NCBI GenBank assembly: GCA_012959595.1
Contig: DUCW01000017.1
Coordinates: forward strand, 1 to 7,216
DNA: 7,216 nt
Origin: Gemmatimonadota bacterium
Lineage (GTDB): Bacteria; Gemmatimonadota; Gemmatimonadetes; Longimicrobiales; Gaopeijiaceae
Direction: 5' to 3'
Under the pieces are notes generated by a model. That model was given only the letters and a program-made list of their open reading frames with translations. It ran no database searches and was not told where the DNA came from. Made by a program: the position numbers and the translations under genes. Positions 1-6,381 of this stretch are shown here, one piece after another (position 1 is the first letter of the stretch; each line of letters starts with the position of its first letter).

Positions 1-756
1 GCGGCGGGTGCATATATAGTGCCAGTAGTATTGATGCTATTAGGGTTCATGTCTGAGGATAGCCCTACATGGAATATAGGGACTCCCCTTTTGGGATCCT
101 CCTTGTTAGCTGTTACTGGTGGTCTTCTTATCTGGGATTTGGAGCACCCAGAAAGGTTCTACATGATTTTCACCAGGCCACAGTGGGGTAGCTGGTTAGT
201 GCGAGGGGGAGTTGTAATAGGAGCTTATGGCATCGTTCTTGGGATCCATGGATTTTTGTCTTGGTCGGGGGACCAGGTTCTAATGCAAAAACTTGCCTGG
301 TTAGGACTTCCTTTGGCAGTAATGACTGCCGTGTATACAGCCTATCTCTTTGCCCAGGCAAAGGCTAGAGATTTATGGCAAAACCCTTTTTTACCAGTCC
401 ATCTTTTTGTTCAGTCTGTTCTAGCCGGTGCAGGAGCTTTAGCTCTAGTGGCCGTTTTGCTTGATATCGAGTCACTGGAAATTTTGATTTCGAGTTTTTG
501 GGTTGCTTCAGTAATACATCTTTTCATGACCTTTGGGGAGCTTGCTTTACCCCATGCATCTGCTCACGGACGGTTGGCGGTGGATGAGATGCTCAGAGGA
601 CAATTAAAGAATTGGTTCTGGCTGAGCATGTTTATGTCTTTGCTAGGTTTATTGGTTCCGTGGGTTGGTGGATTAGCTTTGATTTTTGGTTTACTAGGTT
701 TGGCAATCTATGAGCATGTTTATGTACAAGCTGGACAAATCGTACCTTTAGCATAG
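1..756 (+). CDS. NrfD/PsrC/SoeC-type membrane subunit of a molybdoenzyme complex, 5' partial
   Basis: This is an integral membrane subunit that probably exchanges electrons between the quinone pool and an iron-sulfur subunit. The frame is open from base 1 and 251 residues are visible. A GTG at 19 is internal, because residues before it (AAGAY) already look like the end of the first NrfD helix, so probably only some 20-40 N-terminal residues are missing. Family signatures are the DLEHPERF motif (visible residues 46-53) followed by SWLVRG (64-69), and a C-terminal AGQIVPLA ending typical of NrfD. By eye there are eight hydrophobic segments: about 1-17, 27-46, 66-87, 94-115, 127-149, 153-175, 199-217 and 220-240. 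No heme-binding CxxCH is present. The gene ends 27 nt before the molybdoenzyme gene, so the two are very likely co-transcribed. Family membership is secure; which complex it serves (Soe, Psr, Phs, Ttr or other) is not. Confidence 0.9.
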   Translation, partial: AAGAYIVPVVLMLLGFMSEDSPTWNIGTPLLGSSLLAVTGGLLIWDLEHPERFYMIFTRPQWGSWLVRGGVVIGAYGIVLGIHGFLSWSGDQVLMQKLAWLGLPLAVMTAVYTAYLFAQAKARDLWQNPFLPVHLFVQSVLAGAGALALVAVLLDIESLEILISSFWVASVIHLFMTFGELALPHASAHGRLAVDEMLRGQLKNWFWLSMFMSLLGLLVPWVGGLALIFGLLGLAIYEHVYVQAGQIVPLA

Positions 757-768
757 AAAAATGATTCG

Positions 769-774
769 AAGGGA
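769..774 (+). promoter_or_regulatory. Ribosome binding site of the molybdoenzyme gene
   Basis: AAGGGA lies 9 nt before the GTG at 784. It decides the start, because there is no ATG in this frame between the upstream in-frame TAG (754-756) and that GTG. Confidence 0.7.
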
Positions 775-783
775 TACTTTATT

Positions 784-3672
784 GTGAGCGAATTAGGTCG
801 TATAAGCAGTCGTGTTTCCGCTGCCCGCAAGGATGTTGAGGCAAGAGGGGAAACTTTCTATCCTGGACCGAGCAGAGTGCATTTATCTGCATTTCCACCC
901 AAGGAGCGATGGGATGATTGGGTAGAACTCGAATCGACTGAATGGCCTAAAAAAGTAGAGCGCCGTTATATGCTGGTACCCACCACTTGCTTTAATTGCG
1001 AATCGGCTTGCGGGCTACTCGCTTATGTAGATCGTGACACTCTGGAGGTAAGGAAATTTGAAGGAAATCCTGAACATCCAGGATCAAGGGGTAGGAATTG
1101 TGGCAAAGGACCAGCTACTCTGAACCAGATCCAGGATCCAGAGAGAATTTTGCATCCATTGAAACGAATAGGTAAACGGGGTGAAGGAAAATGGGAGCGG
1201 GTTAGTTGGGACGAAGCTCTCGACGAACTTGCTGGACGGCTCCGAAAAGCACTGACAGAGGATCGAAAGAATGAGATAATGTATCATGTGGGCCGCCCAG
1301 GCGAGGACGGATTCGCTAATAGAATCTTGGCTGCTTGGGGCGTGGATGGACACAATTCACACACCAATATTTGTTCGTCTAGTGCCAGGCTTGGCTTTCA
1401 GTTATGGGTAGGGTCCGATAGGCCAAGTCCGGATTTCGGCAATGCAGAAGTGATATTTTTGATATCCAGCCATCTTGAAACAGGACATTATTTTAACCCA
1501 CATGCACAGCGAATTATCGAAGCCCGCAAGCGTGGAGCTAGAGTGATAGTTTTTGATACTCGTTTGTCTAACACTGCGACTCACGCAGACCATTATATTT
1601 CGCCATACCCTGGTTCAGAAGCGGCGATTAATTTGGCGATTGCGAACTACCTTATTCAGAACGATTTGTACGATAGTGAGTTTGTACGTTCATGGTGGAA
1701 TTGGGAAGAATATATGCACTCCTGTCACCCTGAAGAGGCATGTACATTTGACGGATTTGAAAGAATCCTTAAAGATCTTTATTCAGAGTTCACTTTCGAG
1801 TATGCTGGTTCAGAAGCAGGAGTTCATCCGGAAGAGTTAAAGTCAGTAGCGGAAACGGTTGCAAGGGCCGGGAATAAACTTTCTGCCCATAATTGGAGGA
1901 GTGCTGCTTCAGGTAATTTGGGTGGGTGGCAGGTTGCTAGAAGCATGTATTTGCTCTGTGCACTGACGGGGTCTGTAGCTACAAAAGGTGGTACTCATCT
2001 GGCGGCCTGGAATAGATTTTCTCCGAAGCCCATATATACTCCAGAAGGTCCAGACCAATGGAACGAGCTGTTATGGCCTAGAGAGTATCCTCTTTCTCAC
2101 CACGAAATGTCTATATTACTGCCTCATTTCCTTCTAGAAGGAAGGGGTAAGTTGGATACATATTTTACTCGAGTATATAATCCTGTCTGGACTAATCCAG
2201 ATGGATTTTCGTGGATAGAAGCTCTCACCAATGAAAGCCTTGTGGGAATGCACGTTGCTCTAACTCCCACTTGGAATGAAACTGCTCAATATGCCGATTA
2301 TGTGCTCCCCATGGGTTTGGGATCGGAACGTCATGACGTTCATTCCTATGAGCAGTATGACGGACAGTGGATTGGTTTTAGACAGCCTGTGTTAAGGGTA
2401 GCCCGCACAAGGATGAACGAGGATTTAACTGATACCAGGGAAGCGAATCCTGGAGAAGTTTGGGAAGAAAATGAATTCTGGATGGAATTGTCCTGGAGGA
2501 TAGATCCGGAAGGAGAACTCGGTATCCGGAGGTACTTTGAGTCCAAAGAAAATCCTGGAACCAAACTTTCTGTAGATGAATATTATGGTTGGATGTTTGA
2601 TAACTCGGTCCCAGGGCTTCCAGAAGCAGCTGCAGAGGAAGATCTGACACCGCTAGAATACATGCGAAGATACGGTGCTTTTGAAATTAGAGATAAAGTA
2701 GGTGCGCTGTATGCAGAGACTGTCTCTTCTGAAGAGCTTACGGATGTAGAAATCGACGACTACGGCAGAGTCTATACCAGTGCACCTAAAATGAATCAAC
2801 CGCACACCGTTACCGCTCCTAAGGCTCCGCGACGTGAGGGTTTAAGGTGTACGGGTTTGCTAATTGGTGATGAAGTGAAAAGAGGTTTTCCTACTCCCTC
2901 AGGAAAACTAGAGTTTTTTTCCAGCACTATGGTCAATTGGGGATGGCCAGAACTAGCTATGCCAGGCTATATCAAGAGTCATATACATAGAGAAAAATTG
3001 GCTGACGGACAGCTTGTGTTACTGCCAACTTTTCGAGTGCCAGTCCAAATCCATACACGGAGCGGGAATTCAAAATGGCTGGATGAAATCGCTCACACAA
3101 ACCCGTTATGGATAAATTCAGTGGACGCCGATCCATTGGGCATAGGAACTGGAGATCTATTAAGAGTTGAGACAGATTTAGGATATTTTGTACTCAAGGC
3201 CTGGGTTACGGAATCCATTAAGCCTGGAGTAGTAGCTTGTAGTCACCATATGGGTCGGTGGAGAGTACAGCCCGAAAGTCAGCGCCAAGTAACGGCCGCC
3301 GTCAACCTTGATCGAGAAGGGAATAAATGGAATATGAGGCGCATTTGTGATAGCGTTGCTTATGAGTCTAGTGATCCTGACACACAACGTATTTGGTGGT
3401 CTGACTTAGGGGTTAACCAGAATTTGACTTTCCCAGTACATCCCGATCCCATTTCTGGCATGCACTGTTGGCACCAAGCAGTTCGCATTACAAATTCTCA
3501 TTCTGAGGATCGACCAGGAGATATATTTGTGGATACAGAAAAATCATCTAGGGTTTTTAAAGAGTGGCTAGCACTCACTCGGCCTGTAGACAAGGTTAGT
3601 CCAGATGGTACTAGAAGACCGAGTTGGTTCGATCGACCAGGCAGGCCTTCTGATTCCGCTTACCAGCTGTGA
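784..3672 (+). CDS. Mo-bis-PGD oxidoreductase catalytic subunit (DMSO reductase superfamily, SoeA/PsrA-like), cytoplasmic
   Basis: This 962-aa catalytic subunit transfers oxygen or electrons at a molybdenum bis-pterin centre. Residues 1-60 are a polar extension with no twin-arginine signal, so the enzyme should stay in the cytoplasm. Cys69-x2-Cys72-x3-Cys76-x29-Cys106 is the [4Fe-4S] site, and CGKG places Lys108 at the usual electron-relay position. The HTNIC segment offers Cys197 as probable Mo ligand, as in PsrA, Phs, Arr and Nap rather than Ser (DMSO reductase) or Asp (NarG). Cofactor-contact stretches include FDTRLSNTATHADHY near residue 260 and TPTWNETAQYADYVLPMG near 500. The C-terminal pterin-binding domain covers about 745-902. 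Length suits SoeA (about 970 aa) better than PsrA/PhsA (about 760 aa). The GTG start has a good ribosome site. The gene lies between an NrfD subunit and a TorD chaperone. The superfamily is certain; substrate is unproven, with sulfite most likely and polysulfide, thiosulfate or arsenic oxyanions as alternatives. Confidence 0.93.
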   Translation: MSELGRISSRVSAARKDVEARGETFYPGPSRVHLSAFPPKERWDDWVELESTEWPKKVERRYMLVPTTCFNCESACGLLAYVDRDTLEVRKFEGNPEHPGSRGRNCGKGPATLNQIQDPERILHPLKRIGKRGEGKWERVSWDEALDELAGRLRKALTEDRKNEIMYHVGRPGEDGFANRILAAWGVDGHNSHTNICSSSARLGFQLWVGSDRPSPDFGNAEVIFLISSHLETGHYFNPHAQRIIEARKRGARVIVFDTRLSNTATHADHYISPYPGSEAAINLAIANYLIQNDLYDSEFVRSWWNWEEYMHSCHPEEACTFDGFERILKDLYSEFTFEYAGSEAGVHPEELKSVAETVARAGNKLSAHNWRSAASGNLGGWQVARSMYLLCALTGSVATKGGTHLAAWNRFSPKPIYTPEGPDQWNELLWPREYPLSHHEMSILLPHFLLEGRGKLDTYFTRVYNPVWTNPDGFSWIEALTNESLVGMHVALTPTWNETAQYADYVLPMGLGSERHDVHSYEQYDGQWIGFRQPVLRVARTRMNEDLTDTREANPGEVWEENEFWMELSWRIDPEGELGIRRYFESKENPGTKLSVDEYYGWMFDNSVPGLPEAAAEEDLTPLEYMRRYGAFEIRDKVGALYAETVSSEELTDVEIDDYGRVYTSAPKMNQPHTVTAPKAPRREGLRCTGLLIGDEVKRGFPTPSGKLEFFSSTMVNWGWPELAMPGYIKSHIHREKLADGQLVLLPTFRVPVQIHTRSGNSKWLDEIAHTNPLWINSVDADPLGIGTGDLLRVETDLGYFVLKAWVTESIKPGVVACSHHMGRWRVQPESQRQVTAAVNLDREGNKWNMRRICDSVAYESSDPDTQRIWWSDLGVNQNLTFPVHPDPISGMHCWHQAVRITNSHSEDRPGDIFVDTEKSSRVFKEWLALTRPVDKVSPDGTRRPSWFDRPGRPSDSAYQL

Positions 3673-3720
3673 CAGGAAAATCTGAAAAAGTGTTGAATAT
3701 TTTCTGGGAATTACGGTTTC

Positions 3721-4590
3721 GTGGTTGAACTGATCCGGGCACTGGGAGTATTCTGCGAACCTCCTGTGGATGAACATTCAAGACTTGCCGACATTCTTGG
3801 GTTTTCTGAATCTCCATGTTGTGATGTATACCAGGAGATTTTTTGCCGTGATTTACCTCCATACGCTTCTGTTTATCTAAGCAATGAAGGTGTTGTGGGA
3901 GGTGAGGCTCTAGAGCGTATTTCTGGATTTTGGAAAGCTCTTCGAAGAGAGGTTCCTCATGAGCCAGACCATCTGAGTAGGCTACTTGGGTTAGCAGCCT
4001 TCCTCGAAGAAAACCAGAGTTTTGTAAGAGAACCTGCGCGGACCCTCTTAATTGAGCGATCTCGGGCAGCTCTGTTTTGGGAGCACCTGTTACCGTGGGT
4101 GCCAATGTATCTGGACAGAGTAGAAACCATTGGTAAAGGCACAGTGTATGGTGACTGGGCGAAGCTTTTATCTGAAACATTGGTATGTAAATTTGAGTGC
4201 TTGGGTCCTTTAGAAGACCTTCCGAGGCATCTGGTTGCTTCTTCGGGATTGCCTGATCCGCGTCGCAGGGGAGCGGCACAATTTTTTTCCAGTTTGTTTG
4301 CTCCTGTTCAATCGGGATTCATATTACTTACCGAAGATCTGAATAACTTGGCCGATGAGATTGGAATTCTTCCAAAGGATCACGACCGTCAGGCGATTCT
4401 TAAGGACTTGCTAAGAGTGGCACCTCAAGAAACATTGGGAGGATTGGCTAAAATGGCTTTCGAGAGATCCTGTAGTATATCGGAGAGATGGAGTTCGCTG
4501 GGAGAACTTTGTTTTCACTGGGAAAGGCGTGCCAAGGAATCGGGGGAGTTACTCCAACAGTTGTCTTGGGACCTGGAAGAGGAAGCGTAA
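3721..4590 (+). CDS. TorD/DmsD/NarJ-family molybdoenzyme maturation chaperone
   Basis: This 289-aa cytoplasmic protein has no signal or membrane helix. It probably binds the molybdoenzyme just upstream and assists cofactor insertion. Family marks are EPDHLS (residues 81-86), followed by a helix with AAFLEE, and the FWEHLLPWVPMYLDRV helix (119-134), the typical H-x2-PW core. Classic TorD is about 200 aa. Here residues from about 180 add a second segment: an FFSSLFAPVQSGFILLTEDL stretch (188-207) and then charged helices to the end. I recall such extensions in TorD-like proteins linked to similar molybdoenzymes, but cannot verify this here. Cys33, Cys34 and Cys42 cluster near the N-terminus. 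The start is GTG: an in-frame TGA at 3694-3696 blocks upstream extension, and a weak GGGA at 3706-3709 sits 11 nt before it. The gene lies 48 nt after the molybdoenzyme and 8 nt before the transporter, consistent with one operon. Confidence 0.82.
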   Translation: MVELIRALGVFCEPPVDEHSRLADILGFSESPCCDVYQEIFCRDLPPYASVYLSNEGVVGGEALERISGFWKALRREVPHEPDHLSRLLGLAAFLEENQSFVREPARTLLIERSRAALFWEHLLPWVPMYLDRVETIGKGTVYGDWAKLLSETLVCKFECLGPLEDLPRHLVASSGLPDPRRRGAAQFFSSLFAPVQSGFILLTEDLNNLADEIGILPKDHDRQAILKDLLRVAPQETLGGLAKMAFERSCSISERWSSLGELCFHWERRAKESGELLQQLSWDLEEEA

Positions 4591-4598
4591 AGAGTGTT

Positions 4599-6074
4599 AT
4601 GAATAGCCTGAAAGATATACTCTCTGGTGTCAGTGTGGCGCTAGTTCTTATTCCCGGCTCAATGGCCTATGCCGATCTGGCTGGCCTACCTCCCGAGTAC
4701 GGGTGGATATCTGCTATTGTAGCCCCAATAGCAGCTTCATTTTTCACTTCTTCGCCAATCCTACAGACTGGACCTACAGCGTTAGCCGCTCTCCTCACTT
4801 TTAGCACAATAGCCCCTTTGGCAGAAGAAGGATCTCAGGAGTTTATACTTTTCGCTGCACTGTTGGCTCTTTCCATTGGTATAGTAAGGATAATAATTGG
4901 TTTTTTCGGTGGAGGATGGATTTCTTATCTTCTATCCCGCCCGGTCCTAGACGGATTCACTTCTGCTGCCGGGGTCTTAATTGTTTCCTCGCAGTTACCA
5001 GTAGTATTGGGCGTGCAACGTGAAGGGGAAAGCGTCCTACGGGGTGCCATTACAAGCCTTGGATCCCTGGGAACCTGGGATGTGTCTACCATTATGGTTT
5101 CGAGTATGACGGTACTGATTGTCTTGGGGTTTCGGCGAGTACATGTACTGATACCGGGGATTTTGATGGCTACTGTTCTCGGGATAATGTATTCCCGAGT
5201 GTCGGGTTATACTGGGGCTACAATTGGGGAAATTGATGTTGGTATACCTCTTCCGAGTTTAGCTTTGCCGTGGACACAAATGCATTTATTGATCCTCCCA
5301 AGTATTGTGATAGCAGTAGTCAGCTTTGCGGAAGTCGCTGCAATCTCTAGCAAATATGCTAAAATGGAAAGAATATCTTGGAACCCAGATCGTGAATTCA
5401 TTAGTCAAGGAGCAGCGAATCTGGCGGCGGGACTGTTTGGTGGTTTTCCAGTAGGAGGGTCTTTTGTAAGAAGTAGTTTGAATTACTCCTCCGGTGCTCG
5501 AAGTCGGTTGAGTGGTTTTGTAGCGGGATTAGTGGTTCTGCTGTGTGTGCCTTTTGCGGGTGTATTGACCGAGTTACCTAGGGCTGTCCTTGGTCCTATT
5601 GTGATCACCGCAGCTCTTCCCCTAATACAGTTTCGTTTCCTAACATATCTTTGGGCAGTAGCTCCTTTGCAAGCGGGTGTTTCCTGGACGACTTTCGTTC
5701 TCACACTGGTGCTATCTCCCCATGTAGAACAAGCTGTGTTGTTGGGAACTCTTGCAGCTGTAAGTGTGCACATTTGGCGGGAGCTTAGCCCTTCCTGTGA
5801 ATCTTGGGCGGAAGGGGATTCGATCCATGTCCGTCTAAGTGGAGTACTGTGGTTTGGGTCTGCGGCATTCATACAGGAAGCAATTAATGAAACTTTACCT
5901 TTAAATCCCCGTGCAAGAAGATTCATAATTGATCTCACTGGAGTGGGTAGAGTCGATTTCACGGGGGCATTAGCACTGAAAGAATTTAGAGATGAAGCTG
6001 CTGAAAGTGGAATACAGGTTGAATTGGTGGGAATTCCTGACCATGCTGGAAAAATCCTAGGACGGGTCAGTTGA
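4599..6074 (+). CDS. SulP (SLC26) family anion transporter with C-terminal STAS domain
   Basis: This is a 491-aa inner-membrane anion transporter. The first-helix SulP signature spans residues 18-36 (IPGSMAYADLAGLPPEYGW), followed by LQTGPTALAALL near 55-66, FAEVAAISS near 243-251 and NLAAGLFGGFPVGGSF at 274-289 with an SSGARSRLSG continuation. The family's usual FSRT here reads FVRS. A STAS domain occupies about 405-491. Its switch region reads DFTG at Asp453, where anti-sigma-antagonist-like STAS domains often have DSSG or similar. Family substrates include sulfate, bicarbonate and dicarboxylates, and sequence alone does not choose. Its place directly after a molybdoenzyme and chaperone suggests a sulfur oxyanion. 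I chose ATG 4599 because it gives the normal SulP N-terminus 8 nt after the chaperone stop. The longer start at 4488 would add 37 unrelated residues inside the chaperone gene. A weak AAGAG at 4590-4594 precedes the start. Translation is probably coupled to the upstream gene. Confidence 0.92.
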   Translation: MNSLKDILSGVSVALVLIPGSMAYADLAGLPPEYGWISAIVAPIAASFFTSSPILQTGPTALAALLTFSTIAPLAEEGSQEFILFAALLALSIGIVRIIIGFFGGGWISYLLSRPVLDGFTSAAGVLIVSSQLPVVLGVQREGESVLRGAITSLGSLGTWDVSTIMVSSMTVLIVLGFRRVHVLIPGILMATVLGIMYSRVSGYTGATIGEIDVGIPLPSLALPWTQMHLLILPSIVIAVVSFAEVAAISSKYAKMERISWNPDREFISQGAANLAAGLFGGFPVGGSFVRSSLNYSSGARSRLSGFVAGLVVLLCVPFAGVLTELPRAVLGPIVITAALPLIQFRFLTYLWAVAPLQAGVSWTTFVLTLVLSPHVEQAVLLGTLAAVSVHIWRELSPSCESWAEGDSIHVRLSGVLWFGSAAFIQEAINETLPLNPRARRFIIDLTGVGRVDFTGALALKEFRDEAAESGIQVELVGIPDHAGKILGRVS

Positions 6075-6083
6075 TGACGAAAT

Positions 6084-6090
6084 GGAGGTG
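6084..6090 (+). promoter_or_regulatory. Strong Shine-Dalgarno that sets the start of the small membrane protein
   Basis: GGAGGTG is the strongest ribosome site in the window, 7 nt before ATG 6098. It favours that start over the in-frame TTG 6071 and ATG 6074, which have no such site and overlap the transporter stop. Confidence 0.75.
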
Positions 6091-6097
6091 TGGTCAA

Positions 6098-6301
6098 ATG
6101 TCTACAATTCGATGGACTATCAAAGGAATGATGGCAGGTGGTGGAGTATTTTTGACGATTGGAATCGTTAAATCCGTCTATTCTGGAGGACCTTTCTTGC
6201 CGTACTTAAATCCTATTGGATTAATGACTGTAATTGGAGCTACTGTGGGAGGATTAGTTGGTCCTCTAGTGGGTAAAGCAGTGGAAAACATTCGAAATTG
6301 A
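6098..6301 (+). CDS. Small two-helix membrane protein with glycine zipper, unknown function
   Basis: I do not recognise this 67-aa protein. Two hydrophobic segments, about residues 8-29 and 39-61, are joined by a short Pro/Gly/Tyr turn (GGPFLPYLNP, 30-39). It ends in a short charged tail. The second segment holds Gly47, Gly51, Gly55 and Gly59, an exact GxxxGxxxGxxxG zipper of the kind that packs helices together or drives oligomers. There are no cysteines or metal-binding motifs. The start at 6098 is set by a strong Shine-Dalgarno. ATG 6074, which overlaps the transporter stop as TGATG, would add 8 residues (MTKWRCGQ) and is the alternative. The strong ribosome site and clean hydrophobic pattern argue that it is real. 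Position right behind the SulP gene suggests an accessory or stabilising partner of that transporter or the molybdoenzyme complex, but that is inference. Confidence 0.7.
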   Translation: MSTIRWTIKGMMAGGGVFLTIGIVKSVYSGGPFLPYLNPIGLMTVIGATVGGLVGPLVGKAVENIRN

Positions 6302-6316
6302 TTGTACTCACGACTA

Positions 6317-6341
6317 TTGATCGAGCATGTAGATCGATAAA
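6317..6341 (+). repeat. Imperfect inverted repeat in the gap before the asparaginase gene
   Basis: TTGATCGA (6317-6324) and TCGATAAA (6334-6341) can pair at 7 of 8 positions around a 9-nt loop. GATCGA also occurs as a direct repeat at 6319-6324 and 6332-6337, spaced 13 nt apart. There is no T-run, so it is not an intrinsic terminator. It could be a protein-binding site controlling the downstream gene, or chance. Nothing else is evident in the 80-nt gap 6302-6381 apart from the ribosome site at its end. Confidence 0.25.
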
Positions 6342-6368
6342 TCGTTCAGAGGTTTTGTCTGTCACATA

Positions 6369-6373
6369 GGGAG
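6369..6373 (+). promoter_or_regulatory. Ribosome binding site of the asparaginase-like gene
   Basis: GGGAG ends 8 nt before ATG 6382. This supports that ATG over the in-frame ATG at 6394, which lies 20 nt away. Confidence 0.65.
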
Positions 6374-6381
6374 ATAGCTGA

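Noticed and set aside
940..970. Arg-Arg pair (ERRYMLVP) shortly before the FeS cysteines as a Tat signal
   Set aside because: It lies about 58 residues in, runs directly into the [4Fe-4S] motif and is followed by no hydrophobic segment or cleavage site.
1..3672. Alternative complex III (ActB/ActC-like) instead of a Mo-enzyme
   Set aside because: The catalytic subunit keeps the probable Cys Mo ligand, the cofactor-binding stretches and a TorD chaperone, is not fused to a ferredoxin domain, and has no cytochrome c genes beside it in the window.
3690..3728. 12-codon GTG-started leader ORF in the gap before the chaperone
   Set aside because: It has no clear ribosome site or regulatory codon run, and overlaps the chaperone start only by chance.
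3611..4279. 222-codon open frame on the minus strand
   Set aside because: It lies antisense to the end of the molybdoenzyme gene and most of the chaperone gene; its translation shows no domain, helix pattern or family motif, so it is a shadow.
4488..4598. Longer start for the SulP transporter at ATG 4488
   Set aside because: It would add 37 residues unlike any SulP N-terminus and overlap about 100 bases of the chaperone gene in another frame. ATG 4599 gives the normal family start.
5483..6097. 204-codon open frame on the minus strand
   Set aside because: It lies antisense to the SulP and STAS coding region, with Ser/Thr/Arg/Pro-rich low-information translation and no recognisable motif.
6302..6381. 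Promoter for the asparaginase gene (TTGTAC or TTGATC as -35)
   Set aside because: No acceptable -10 hexamer occurs at 16-18 nt spacing from either, so no sigma-70-type promoter can be called from the sequence.
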